From contig JBANDB010000007.1 of the NCBI GenBank assembly GCA_037576215.1, forward strand, positions 1,519,001-1,583,000: a stretch of DNA of 64,000 nt, given 5' to 3'. Numbering within the stretch: position 1 is the stretch's first letter; each line of letters begins with the position of its first letter. The position numbers and the translations under genes were made by a program. Shown piece by piece: positions 46,111-57,210 of the stretch. Below the pieces are notes generated by a model. It saw only the letters and a list, made by a program, of their open reading frames with translations, did not search any database and was not told where the DNA came from. This DNA is from Armillaria gallica. Lineage: Eukaryota; Basidiomycota; Agaricomycetes; Agaricales; Physalacriaceae.

Positions 46111-46440
46111 AAACTTGACTGTCCTCAGTCATAACACCAAATATTCTCGAACTCTGTTCTGTTCCTCGTTTTGCTCTAGGAATTTTCTCAATCGCATTGA
46201 CTACTTGCAGTCATGGCAAGAGTTGCTTGCCTCTGTGATCTCGTGTTCTCATTAAGTGCAAGTCCCAGGGCATTTAAATTCGCCTAGTCTTTGCGCTCCT
46301 TGCTTCGATTTTCTGATCATTGCCTTCCTCATGATGGCGGTTGAAGCAGAGGTCTCCCAGGCATCTAATTCTCTTGTGTTTATCAGGATAAGGTCGCGCG
46401 CTACTGCAGTGAGTGAGCCCCGCAATGAATCGCATAGAGT

Positions 46441-46484
46441 GGGATATCAGTCTCGCTCTACTGATATCCCCCCCACTAAGAGCT
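46441..46484 (-). other. Internal polypurine-tract-like copy 2 with adjacent hairpin
   Basis: Read minus, TCTTAGTGGGGGGGATATC (46463-46481) again repeats the terminal tract. Its GATATC end is one arm of a perfect 10-base inverted repeat, GGGATATCAG (46441-46450) and CTGATATCCC (46461-46470), with a 10-base loop. Confidence 0.55.
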
Positions 46485-46882
46485 CTTGTTCCTCGGTGGA
46501 CCCTTTGCGCTCTGCTCATTGCTGCCTTATCGCTCTTCTCTTCATAGGTTTCCATCACTTAATTGTTTCTAGTGAAGAGCACGAAACCTGTATTATTTCA
46601 CTGGACCTTCCTGCTTATTGGCATTAGTTCCACATGAAACTGTAAGATATATTGTCTCTAGCTCCGATTTTGCATTGCGCGCAGTAGGTATGGTCTTGGG
46701 CATGAGGTCCCTCCATACCCGCTTTATATCACTCTCTCTTGGTGCGCGCATGTCCTGCAAATTCATCAGATGAGGTCTCCATTGCTTTACTCTTATTGCG
46801 CGATGTTTCTTGTGGTTTCTGGCATCTGCGAGGGTTGATGGTGAATGAGACATTGTGATTCCCATCCTCGTTTATCATGCGA

Positions 46883-47845
46883 CTAGAAGAAACCCTGTTC
46901 TCGCTCCTCATCTGTAGGCATGCACTCTAGAGGATCATCTGGAGGTGGATCTTCACTACGAGTTATAAACTCCATATCATCAGTCTCCTGCCATAATCCT
47001 GTCATATGCACCTGGCGCTCTTGCTCTAACTCATTTTGCAGTAGCGTGCATATATCTTTTTGGTACTCGCTCATGGCCTTTTCTAAGCTGGCTAGTCTCT
47101 TCTCGCGCATGGCGGTTTGCTGTTCCATGAAGTCCATCATGATAGCCATGAGGCCTCCCATATCTTCCTGCTTAACCGCTCTGTCTTCTGCTGCGGGGGA
47201 GTTATGCGCGGCAGCCAGAATACCTCTCACTTCATCTCGATTTCTGTCCATAGACGAAAACACTCCTTGCAGCACAGTCAAGCCAGCCTCTGTAACCTCT
47301 TCCAGTGTATACGGATCTGCGTGCTCCCTTTCGGTTAAGCCCTTCGGCAGTGGTAGGCGCTCTAATTGTAGCTTGATAGCTGCGTACAATTCATCTGACA
47401 TGGGTGTCAAAAAGGTATCAACCAGTTCTCTGTTCGACAGTACTTTGCTTAGCGCAGACGCAAGTACTTGAAACTCCCTTTTGAACTCCATGAACTGACT
47501 CTTGTCAGATACCCACGCTATCTTGTAGCGGTGGACTAATCTCTTCAATTCTTGAACAGTGTCACGGTCGCTATCGCGCGCACCATCATAGCACTCTATT
47601 ACTTCCAACTTGAACTCTTCGTACTTGCCACCAGCGGCATATTTGGGAAGGACCTTCCACTGTCGCTCTGTCTTAATATCGGTATATGACAGCGCGGCTT
47701 TCTTCTTGTCCTCCTCATTAGTCACTGCACATTTGGCAAAGAGATCTTCAAGTCTAGCAAAGAAGCGCTCGAGCTCCTCAGGATGCGAGGAGCTCTCAAA
47801 TCGTGGGGCGGCCTTTTCATTTGGGCCAGGCATAGATGATACCAT
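46883..47845 (-). CDS. gag: Gag of the gag-only element
   Basis: Intact 320-codon frame from ATG 47845. The start MVSSMPGPNEKAAPRFESSS, followed by EELERFFARLEDLFAKCAV, matches the first helices of the retrotransposon gag core of agaricomycete gypsy elements. QFMEFKREFQVLASAL and similar helices follow to about residue 170. A helical region with MREKRLASLEKAMSEYQ and an acidic tail ends in EREQGFF. There is no CCHC knuckle. It begins about 290 bases inside the LTR, after the primer site. The intact frame and near-identical LTRs suggest recent activity. Confidence 0.8.
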   Translation of the reverse strand: MVSSMPGPNEKAAPRFESSSHPEELERFFARLEDLFAKCAVTNEEDKKKAALSYTDIKTERQWKVLPKYAAGGKYEEFKLEVIECYDGARDSDRDTVQELKRLVHRYKIAWVSDKSQFMEFKREFQVLASALSKVLSNRELVDTFLTPMSDELYAAIKLQLERLPLPKGLTEREHADPYTLEEVTEAGLTVLQGVFSSMDRNRDEVRGILAAAHNSPAAEDRAVKQEDMGGLMAIMMDFMEQQTAMREKRLASLEKAMSEYQKDICTLLQNELEQERQVHMTGLWQETDDMEFITRSEDPPPDDPLECMPTDEEREQGFF

Positions 47846-48120
47846 CTTTTCAATTCTTTCAGATGTGCGGGATCGTTAAATCCAGCGGTTGGTTTGTTAT
47901 AGGCTGCGAGTTCGAGTTTTAAACGCTTCCTGGCTAGCAGATATTGCGCCTGTCAAGGAATTCACAACCCTTTTCACTAGCAGTCCTCAATAATGAAGAG
48001 CGACTAGCAGATTTGCTTTTAGAGAAGGAGATTGTCAATAGCTATGAGCGCGTTACTCTGCGCGCATAGGTAATTCGTTTGAATCTAGTTGTTGTTTCAG
48101 AGTTGAAACTGCTTTCCCCC

Positions 48121-48138
48121 CTCGCGGTGGGCTCCAAA
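48121..48138 (-). other. Primer-binding site of the gag-only element
   Basis: Read minus from the LTR edge: TT then TGGAGCCCACCGCGAGG. It begins with TGG, as expected for priming by a tRNA 3' CCA end. I cannot assign the tRNA. There is no matching complement in the LTR start, so self-priming is unlikely here. Confidence 0.5.
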
Positions 48139-48354
48139 TGAAGAGACTCTGTGCGCGCAGGCTAGAAATGCAACAGTGTCGAAGACACTGATCACACTCA
48201 CACCCAACACTACACACACAAACCCTCAAGTTCTTGGGGGGGATATTATGCGATAGAAGCAGATTGAAGCAAAACAACTAAACTCTCAGAATATACAATA
48301 CACGCGTATAGCAATAGCGCGCGTCACGTATCTAGATCTCTCTAAGTCCAAAGG

Positions 48355-48362
48355 CTTTTATA
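48355..48362 (-). promoter_or_regulatory. TATA box driving the gag-only element
   Basis: Read minus, TATAAAAG is located about 510 bases upstream of the gag ATG and about 200 bases downstream of the nearest hairpin of the array, so the array lies in U3 upstream of the promoter. Confidence 0.6.
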
Positions 48363-48560
48363 ACAAGAGGGGCGACCAATGTCGCCGGGCCTCAAGGCAA
48401 GGTGTACTACAATACACGATATGTCGCCACACACCCACAAAACCCTCAATAAGTTGCGCGCGTCACACACAGGTAACCACAACAACCTAAACACACTCTA
48501 AACACGACTCAAAGCTTGTGCTCTAAGCAGAAACCCTTCACAAAACGTCCACTCAAGCCA

Positions 48561-48949
48561 CAGGATTTGAACCTACGCACTCAAGCTTCCAAAACCAATC
48601 GTAGACCCACAGGGTTTGAACCTATGCCGATCCAGAGACACAATAACCAACTAAACCCCGTCCGACAAGCCAAAGGGTTTGAACCTCTGCCGCTTGCGGA
48701 AATGAGAACCCTCAAGCGCGCACTAATCAGACCACAGGGTTTGAACCTGTGCCGCCTGTAGCGCGCGCGTTAGAAGAAGGCCTCTGTACGAACACTAATC
48801 AGACCAAAGGGTTTGAACCTCTGCCGCCTGTAGTATCTCGCACACAAGAAACGCTGTCCGACAAGCCAAAGGGTTTGAACCTCTGCCACTTGCGGAATGG
48901 TATACCCAACTAAGCGCGTGCTAATCAGACCAAAGGGTTTGAACCTCTG
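48561..48949 (-). repeat. Seven T-arm/B-box-like hairpins, array 2
   Basis: The same seven units as in the other LTR. This copy sits upstream of the promoter that serves gag. Confidence 0.75.
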
Positions 48950-50007
48950 CCGCCTGTAACACCGTGCGTCACAAGAAACCCTCAAAACTCAAGAGTGCGT
49001 CCGCAATGACACAATATCTCTTATTCTCAGGGTAGAGCGCAGTCAACCAGTCACTCAAACCATACACGAGTCCCCGCTAGGCAAGTCCCCTGCTAAGCAA
49101 GTCCCCCGCTAAGCTTTCTACGCCTCGCGCGCAACTCAATTCACTCGGTATGATATCAATTCTAGGTTTATTCTCTCGCTCGAAGTTACAAACTAATCCT
49201 GCTGCTAGGGCGCCAAGCTGGAGGCTTGCGCGCGACTACAACGGGGTCCGAAACTTGTACACTACAAGTACACTGCGCTATTTATCTATTTTACGTCCTA
49301 CAAATTTGTACCACCAAATATAGTATTATTTAAGCTGCGGGGTACTTTCGCCTGCGTCCCGCGCATGTTGCAATTATCACGCCATAGCTTGGCGCTGACT
49401 CAGGAGTCTGGCCCCGGGCCAGGTCCTGTCTCTGAGTGTCGCGGCATCGGTTACCAAGGCTATGACATGCGGGTTGACATCAGTTGCCATATCCCCAGAG
49501 TTATAGCCTACCCCGCAACTCTTATTTCGCTTCCTAGTATTCTCACAGGGAATTCCATTGTAGTGAGGGCAATGTGCTTCTTGTCTAGGCCTCGCACATT
49601 TCGGCTGAAGCCTGGAACTTCGGATTTACTTGAGTTCTGACATCTCAAGGTCTAGAACTCTAAGCTCCAGGCCTGCCATGCCTTGCGCGTCATAGATCAC
49701 TGCTATGCGAAGTCTTAATTACCCCGCAAGCGTGTCCCGCGCTATTCTTAGCGCGCGTATGCTTTGCCTTGTCAGAGCACTCAGTGTCAAGCACTGGGAC
49801 TTCATACCTAGTACGGCCTTTCTAGTACCATTCTCAGGTTAAGCCATGTGCTCCACCCAGCTTTACTCTGGTAATATCATTACTGGCATTATAAACACTG
49901 CGCTCTGTTGCTTTCATCATTGCCTTCGTGTCTGGGCATTATTGCCTGTACTCATTTGTACAATTCGCAAATTTACACGCGTGAATGCTTTTCAAGCGTG
50001 TCACCGT

Positions 50008-50244
50008 TACCCATTGAACTATCTTTAGCTTCTCCACATCGTATATAAGTAGCACAGCCCTCAGCCATGTACCCCAGCTTTGAGCTAAGTTTAATACACC
50101 CCGGACTTTCTCTTATCGCTTGCCGAGAGACTACTGCCTAAACCGCTCCGCTGTAGCAGACGTCACGGTTCTATCGGCCTACCCGAATGCGAGGTAGCGC
50201 ATCATTAGACGCCTAGTCTGTTATTCCCGGGTCCGGCCATAACA
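50008..50244 (+). repeat. Gypsy 3' LTR, right part
   Basis: Last 237 bases of the 3' LTR after the gag-only element, including a second copy of the TATA and self-priming segment. It ends CATAACA before AGTAC. Confidence 0.9.
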
Positions 50245-53200
50245 AGTACAGCCTATTTTTGCCATGCAATAGTTGGTTATTTTTATTGCGGAATTGTGCA
50301 AGGCCACATGCAAGGATTTTTCCATATGTAATTTTTGGCCATTGATTTCCGGTGTTTTCCCATAGTTGTTCACAGAGTTTCCATATAGTATTTTGTGTGA
50401 GTATCTGTCTGCAGTCTATCAGTATATGCTCTAGTGATTCCTCTGCACCACACTTTAAACACATTGCTCGATGTGCATAGTTTGGTATATTGTCCCAGTA
50501 CTTCCCACATTTGTATGCATTATGTAGCATCATCCATAGAAAGTTTCTTATTGTTCTTGTTATATCTTTGCTTCTTATTGATAGCCATATTTGTGAGTCT
50601 GTTGGTGTATGGCCACTTAGATCGTTTGCTGCATATCGGGTTATATCCAGGTTGATCATAGTTGATTTATGTTCTTTTATTATGGTTTTTTGTCTAATTG
50701 CTTTATATGCAGTTGCTTGTGTTAAGCTGGAGAGTTTTACTCCTTGGAGATTAAGTTGTATTGGGGTTCGCAGATTTATTTTTGGGCTGTTTGTTTCTTT
50801 TTGGCCTTTTATTGCTTGTTGGTTTGCTTTTTTGTTTCCTGCATTATAGGTGTGGTCATCTACCCATTTAAAGAGGGTGTTTGATCCTCTTTGTCGTAGC
50901 CATGCAACTGTTCTTTTTATTTCATGAGCATTTTGTACTCCAATCCATCCTTTATCCTCATAGTAGGGAAGTGAGCTGGTTATCGCATTTATCATATATT
51001 TGGATTTTGATTCAATTTTCAGTTGTACATCTTTGGGAATTTTGCAGGCTGTGTATTCTGTAGCATATAATTCACCAGTTTCAGTATTTTGGTTTAGACC
51101 TGGGACTCTGCAAGCTTTATTAATGGTACTATCTTTGTTGATCCATATTCCACTTCCTGCTTGAGCATTTACATCTCCATTCAGTTTACATGTTCCATTT
51201 GTGTATACTGTTATGATATTGTTTCCTGTGTTTCTTGGTTTGGGTATGTCTTCTTGTGGTTCTTTATTTGGGGTTTCCTCTGTTTCATACTCATTGTTAT
51301 TTTGTTGTTTCCAGTGTATTGGTAGCTCATTTAAGAGTTTTTTTACTGTTGATAGGCATTTTGCAGGGTTAGTGCAGCCTTTTTGTCTTTCTTCTTTGCA
51401 TTTCTCGCATTTGCATTTTTTGCCTGATATTTTATGATTGGCTGGCTGGTTGGTTGTTATATTTATCGCATCTCCTATGGTGTATATTTTATGATTATTA
51501 CGTAGACATCTGCCATGTTTGGAGTTTGTTATTCTATTGGTTTTTGCTGATAATGCATTATGGTACCATAGTGGCATTTTGCATTTTCCTTTATTTGTGA
51601 GAGTCCATGCATCAATTTTAAGATTGTATTCTTTGGCTTGTTTTACCATTTGTATAAGATCTTGTGGTAGACTAGTGTTTTGTCTTGTTGTAACATCCCA
51701 GGATTGGAGAAACATGTTCATTTTTGCATTGTTATTTATTTTTGTATATTTATAAGATACATTCATTGCATATAGTGCATGTGCAGTGTTTTGCCATGTT
51801 GCATGGTTAGAGTTATTGCATAACAGTGATTTAAGTGTAGTTAGCATGATTGCTTTATTCCTTGATTGGAGATCTAGTAGGTTCTTTCCACCTTGATGCT
51901 TTGGTGTGTAAAGAGTTTCTAAATTTACTGGTGATGATTTAGCATCGTTCCATATAAAGTTGCGGATTTTCTTGGTTAGAATGGCTTCAATATGATTTGG
52001 CATACCTTGGACTTTAGTTAGATATTGTGTTCCATTTCCTACAACCAGTTGTATTATATAGCTACGTCCTTCTAGTGTTGGGTGACTTTTGTTCCATTGT
52101 GTTAGAGATTTGTCAATATTTTCTATTATTGGTGTCCAAGATGTTGCATTGTCTACTTTGTTTCTGATCCAACAGCCTAGGGAGCGTATTGCTTCACCTT
52201 CTTGGACTATTTGGATATTATGTGGGATTTTGTTGTCATTTTTATTTAATTGTCTTGATTTATAGAAGGTTTCTCTATATTCTTTTGTGCCTATTGGTAT
52301 GCATTTTGTCTTTTCGATGTTAAATTTGGCTCTTGAAGCCAGGCACCATTCTGTAAGAATTTTTTGTAATCTATTAAAGGAGTCATTTTCAGATAAGTAA
52401 ACAGTAGTGTCATCTGCAAAGAGTTTTGTTATAAGGTTGTTTACAGATCCTGGTATGTGTAGATCTTGGATATCAGAGTTGTGCAGCATGCATGCTAGTG
52501 GTTCAATTGCAATGTTAAACAAAAGACATGATAAAGGGTCTCCCTGTCGTACACCTCTAGTTACAGTATATGGCTGACTTAACTCTCCATTGATAATTAC
52601 AACAGTTTTTGCTTGATTATATAAAGATTTGATAGTGTTGATAAAGCGATTGTGAATGTTGCATGCTGCCATTGTTTCCCATAGGTAGTCATGTGCTATT
52701 TTATCATATGCTTTTTCTTGATCTAGAGAAATGATTACACCATTCTGTTCTGATGCTTCTGCATATTGAATTGCTAATTTTGATAGCATTGTTTGATTGA
52801 ATATATTACGACCTTTAATAAATCCTGCTTGATCTTCATGGATTATGTCTGGTGCTATATTTGCGAGTTTTATTGCCATTGTTTTAGTGAAGATTTTATA
52901 GTCGCTGTTTAAGAGAGTTATTGGTCGGTAGTTTACAATGTCATTATGGTTTTTCTTTTTGTAGATAGGGCACATCCATCCTGTGTTAAAGTTTGTGTTT
53001 TCTATTATGCCATATTCTTCAATATCATTAAAGACTTTTGTTAGAACTTTAATTATGTTAAAGGCAGCTTTCCCTAGTAGTTTATCTTCTTTATAATGGA
53101 TTGTGAGTGTTTTTAAAAGCTCATTTGGAAGGCCATCAATTCCAGCAGCTACATTGTTTGCTGATATAGCAATTGCTTCCTGTACTTGGGTTTGTTGTGT

Positions 53201-55120
53201 ATTTTTTCCCAATTCTTGTTTTTGAGTTTCTGAGATTTTGCATCTAAGTTTTTCTGTGACTTTTGTTATTGTTTCCTTATGGTTTGCTTCTTCTATTGTG
53301 GGTATATCTGTTGATTGTATATCATTATGGTAGTTTCTGGCAATTTGTACCATTTCTGATGTTCTTGATTTGTATGTTGGATTTCCTGCAGGTGAGTTTG
53401 GTTCTTTTAGCTCATATATTGTATCTCTTGGTCTTCTGGTTTTATTTAGATTTATCCAGTATTTACTTATTGTTTCACCATGCAAGTGATTTTGTACTTT
53501 GGAGTTTGCACTTTTTATATTGTATCTTTGTTTTTGGAGTTCAATGATTCGTTCTTGGAGTAATGCTGCTGATAATGTCTTTTCTTCATGACTGATATTG
53601 TCATCATTTAAAGTACAGTCTAGCTGTCCTTCTAGTTGCATGATTTTTTGTATTATCTTGGGTGTTGCTTTACGTGCTGAGTTTTTAATTTTTTGTATCA
53701 TTTGATCTTTGAACTCTTTATAGTGTATTTGTGCATTTTTGGTTTCTGTACGTTCATTGAACTCTAGCTTTTCTATTTGTGATTCTAATTCAAGGCCCAG
53801 ATCTCGGATTTCTTTCATTAACTTTTTATTTTTTAACAGATATAGTGGCATTGTCCATCTGCCCCGTCCAATATATGGAGCCTTCAGGTCAATGAGTTCT
53901 ACCGTGACCATTTTATGGTCTGTTGGGATATGAGTGGCTTTAATGCCCCAGTTGCGGCATGAGGATGCAAGTTCATTTGCAATATATATACGATCTATTC
54001 TTGACTGTGATCCAGTTGATGGTTGCATAAATGTAAATGCTGTTGTTGTTGGGTTTATTTCTCGCCATCCATCTTTTAGTTGAAGATGGTTTTTTAGTTC
54101 AGCCAGTGCTTGTATTGCATTTGTGTTGTCTTTGTGACATGGTAGTCTGTCAATCATATCCTCTACAATATTTGTGTCACCAAGCATAAGGTCTGGGATT
54201 GGGAGGTTTTTCTCATTCCATATTTGTAGTAGACTTTCCCAGAACTGTTTATTTTCAGTTGAGTCATTTGGTGCATACACAGTCAATATTGTAATTGTTA
54301 ATGTATGATGCCATGGGAGCTTTATCATTATTGCTCTTTCTGGGATAATTTCATAATAGTCAACATCTTGGATATTTGTTATTTCTTTATTTAGTATGAT
54401 TGCTACCCCTTTTGCATTTAATTGTTGGGGGTCTGCGGAGTGGTATATATGCATGCGTTTATTATAGATGCTATGTATGTCTTTAACATGTTCATCTGTA
54501 AGATGGGTTTCTTGGAGTGCTAGTACTCCGATTTTCTCATCTCTGAGAGTTTTGTTTACTTGTTTCCATTTGTTTTTTTCATGTCGTATATTGTTATGAC
54601 CTCTTCCTTTGATATTCAGGGAGGCAATTTTAATGCTAGCCCGGGTGTTCTTTTTGATTTTATCTGTTGTATTCTTTGCAGGTGGTTTGAGGTCATTTTG
54701 TGGATGTTGGTTTCCTTGGCTTTGTGTGGCATTATTAGAGGTTCGTTCTTCATTTGTAGAATTTGATGGCTCCTCAGTTCTATTTGTGTTCACATTTCTA
54801 CTGTTGTTTTGTAGGTTATTCTCAGAGCCTGATAGCTCTATTGGGGAGTGCGATGACGTCTCCAGTGGGTTATACATTCTAATGTTGCCATTATTATGTA
54901 TTTGCTTGTTTTTGTCTTGAACATAATTCCCAGAGTCTGTTGTGCTTTCATATATCTTGCAATATACTGCCGGCTCAATTTCTTCTGAGATATATGATCT
55001 AGATATGGTTTGCCTGTCACCTATCTCTCTCATTCCTTCATTAGAATCGGAACAGACAGGGATATTCTCAATCCCTCGGGAGTGGGAAAGGTGTTTTCCA
55101 TGACCAGTTTGTTGTACCAT

Positions 55121-56214
55121 TTGTGTTAAGAGTTTAGAAGTAGTGGTGTTTGTAGTTGGTATTTACAGGTCTAGCATCACAACTAGCAACTTTAGCTAGA
55201 CCTGGGGAAGATTTTAGCTGGGCTGCAGCTCGGTATATCCCAGACTGAATAGTCTACCGTTTGTTTCTCTTTCATTCCAATGTCCAGTAGTTAGGTGTTG
55301 GAATTTATTTTCTACTCTCATTGAAATAGATATGAGATAGAGGATTTGTTTGGTATTATATTTGTTCTCTGCTTGGGAGTTATTCCTTATGACTTTGTGC
55401 TTTTGATTGTATATCACATTTTATATCTTCTGTTATAGTTGAGTCTCTGTTTACTACTTGATATAATACCATTTTATTTTGGCAGTTATTATATTTAATT
55501 TTCTTATAGTTTACTTCACAACAGTGGGTTTAAGTTGTACTATTATAGTTATTTATTGCTTGCAGTAGGCACTTGGGGTTTTTGTAGGGGTTATGTATAG
55601 GCCATCATAGTATAAGTCATGTCACCATATGCCATTGTGTTTTATATAGTACACTGGTTTGTCATTGATCTATGGTGTGTGTCAAAATGATGCATGCAGG
55701 GGTACTGTGATGTCACTCAATATCCTCTTGAGTCTTTAAGCTGAGTGAAGGGCTGGTTTCATGGTAGGAATGCATCTTGAAGATGTTGAAATGTGCAGTA
55801 CCATGATCCAGTAGCCACAATTATAGTCATATATATGGCCGTCATGGCCATAGTTATATGGTCCAGAGCTATCAGCATCTTTGATTATATGGTTTATGGA
55901 TAGTAATGGACAGTGTGCAGCCCTGGTCTGGACTACAGTTTAATCTGGGTCCTAATATGAATTCGCTGAGGTAGTAGAATTGCAAATGTAGCAGAATTCA
56001 TAGCCATAATGCGTGATCTGACCCTGTGAAGCTATAGTCCATTGATCGTAAAGCATAACATGTAGCGCTCTGTGGAGCTACAATCAAGATCATACAGTAG
56101 GGTAGGTGGCATCATTATAAGGATGTAACTGGATACATATGTACATGATGTATATAATGTGTATCGTCCCATGAAGATATGGTCATAGTACTATAGTGGT
56201 GCTATGGAGTTTTA
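55121..56214. other. AT-rich inter-ORF region of the LINE, left part
   Basis: A/T-rich like ORF2, without a supported gene. A minus-strand frame at 55417-55214 could be a leader ORF. A short palindrome (TATGGCC...GGCCATA, about 55836-55856) is present. Confidence 0.4.
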
Positions 56215-57095
56215 TGGGTGTCGAGATCTAGACCATGCATTGTGGCATGACATGCGTTGCCAGGCACTAATAGGTTTTCTTCTTTGATCACCATTTTATC
56301 ATTGATAGGTGGTGTTAGGGGCTCATGGAGGTCAAGATCTAGACCATGTGTCGCCAGGCACTATTACGTTTTCTTCTTTGCTTGCTGTTTTATCATTGAT
56401 AGGTGGTGTTAGAGGCCCACAGAGGTCAAGATCTAGACCATATGTCACCAGGCACTATTACCTTTTCTTCTTTGTTTGCTGTTTTATCGTTGATAGGTGG
56501 TGTTAGAGGCCCACGGAGGTTAAGATCTAGACCATGTGTCGCCAGGCACTATTATGTTTTCTTCTTTGCTTGCTGTTTTATCGTTGATAGGTGGTGTTAG
56601 AGGCCCACGGAGATCAAGATCTAGACCATGTGTTGCCAGGCACTATTACATTTTCTTCTTTGATCGCCATTTTATCATTGATAGGTGGTGTTAGGGGCTC
56701 ATGGAGGTCAAGATCTAGACTATGTGTTGCCAGGCACTATTACATTTTCTTCTTTGATCGCTGTTTTATCATTGATAGGTGGTGTTAGGGGCTCACGGAG
56801 GTCAGGATCTATGCCAGACACTATTACGTTTTCTTCTTTGGTCGCCGTTTTATCATTGGTAGGTGGTGTTAGGGGCTCACGGAGGTCAAGATCTAGACCA
56901 TGTGTTGCCAGGCACTATTACATTTTCTTCTTTGATCGCTGTTTTATCATTGATAAGTGGTGTTAGTGGCTCACAGAGGTTAAGATCTAGACTATGCGTT
57001 GCCAGGCACTATTACGCTTCCTTCTCTGATCGCCGTTTTATCATTGATAGGTGGTGTTAGAGGCCCACGGAGGTCAAGTTCCAGTCCATGTGTTG
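56215..57095 (+). repeat. Tandem array of 94-base units, about nine copies
   Basis: Units starting near 56215, 56309, 56403, 56497, 56591, 56685, 56779, 56863 and 56957 share AGATCTAGACCATGTGT, CCAGGCACTATTAC and TTTTATCATTGATAGGTGG. One unit (56779) is 84 bases through a 10-base deletion. The last, partial unit ends just before the TATA box of the antisense gene. Arrays like this occur in some LINE 5' UTRs as promoter monomers and also as enhancers or satellites. Confidence 0.85.
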
Positions 57096-57110
57096 CACTG
57101 TGCTAGTCTT

Positions 57111-57118
57111 TATAAGGG
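57111..57118 (+). promoter_or_regulatory. TATA box of the antisense gene in the LINE
   Basis: TATAAGGG lies 100 bases upstream of the ATG at 57211 and directly after the 94-base array. Confidence 0.5.
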
Positions 57119-57210
57119 CGATGGTGTAACTTCTCCTTCATTGTTATCGCTTGTCTGTTTCTTGCTTCCAACCTCTCACTTCATTCTCGTTGCTAATTGA
57201 CTTTGCGACT

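Larger units (their letters stand above)
41250..50003 (-). mobile_element. Gag-only LTR retrotransposon with antisense passenger genes
   Basis: TG...CA LTRs of 1866 and 1865 bases bound a 5.0-kb interior. The 4-base target duplication is CCGT (41246-41249, 50004-50007); it lies in the gypsy 3' LTR. Polarity is minus: a purine tract (GTGAGGGGGATA read minus) abuts the LTR at 43116, a TGG-type primer site abuts the other LTR at 48138, and gag follows it. No RT, RNase H or integrase motif occurs in the interior, so it must use enzymes from elsewhere, as plant TR-GAG elements do. The rest of the interior holds two copies of an intron-bearing gene on the plus strand. I read only three single-base length differences between LTRs, so it is very young. 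Confidence 0.88.
48139..50003 (-). repeat. LTR of gag-only element (5' LTR in element sense)
   Basis: A 1865-base copy that drives gag. It ends TGTCA against the target duplication CCGT and the resumed gypsy 3' LTR. Confidence 0.9.
33002..50244 (+). mobile_element. Ty3/gypsy chromovirus with self-priming signature
   Basis: LTRs begin TGTTACG and end CATAACA. The 5-base target duplication AGTAC is at 32997-33001 and 50245-50249. The 5' LTR is 349 bases; the 3' LTR is 365 bases and is itself split by a later insertion (41122-41249 and 50008-50244). The internal part (33351-41121) encodes gag, then a pol with protease, RT, RNase H, integrase and a C-terminal chromodomain, the chromovirus order. 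LTRs differ by two substitutions and one 16-base length difference, so insertion is fairly recent. It sits in LINE ORF2, in the opposite direction. Confidence 0.92.
32665..55120 (-). pseudogene. LINE ORF2: endonuclease, reverse transcriptase, RNase H-like, zinc finger
   Basis: The coding path is 55120-50245 then 32996-32665, 1736 codons with exact frame across the gypsy target duplication. Asn/Thr-rich residues 1-160 precede an EEP endonuclease (KIASLNIKG near 162, LQETHL, LGDTNIVED, SRIDRIY, TDH near 390). The RT follows: YRPITLLNSDYKIF near 730, GVRQGDPLS, and LFADDTTVYL near 900. An RNase H-like domain lies near 1300-1440, but its first Asp is Asn (VYTNGTC), the third catalytic position is Lys (IESKSKY) and the last is Asn (KKANQQA). 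Only the Glu (GELYATE) remains. A CLKC-x7-H-x4-C zinc finger sits near 1557. The C-terminal tail includes LVLHTWSGCLQEEEKLPDDW, as in other Tad1 LINEs. One premature TGA is at 32946-32944. Codon use is strongly A/T-biased, unlike ORF1. Confidence 0.85.

Noticed and set aside
46593..46865. 90-codon minus-strand ORF after gag as a pol remnant
   Set aside because: No RT, integrase or protease motif, and the frame differs from gag.
41250..50003. Plus-strand polarity for the gag-only element
   Set aside because: The sequence before the 48139 LTR is not a purine tract, whereas the minus reading gives a purine tract, a TGG primer site, a TATA box and gag in the right order.
41246..50008. Five-base target duplication CCGTT
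   Set aside because: The fifth T belongs to the TG start of the LTR; with TG...CA ends the duplication is CCGT.
50213..50244. LINE ORF2 ending in the gypsy LTR (LLWPDPGITD) as the true C terminus
   Set aside because: The last residues are encoded by the LTR; the real tail continues at 32996-32665 on the other side of the insertion.
56215..57095. CRISPR-like array
   Set aside because: Units are contiguous 94-base tandem repeats without distinct spacers, in a eukaryotic transposon context.
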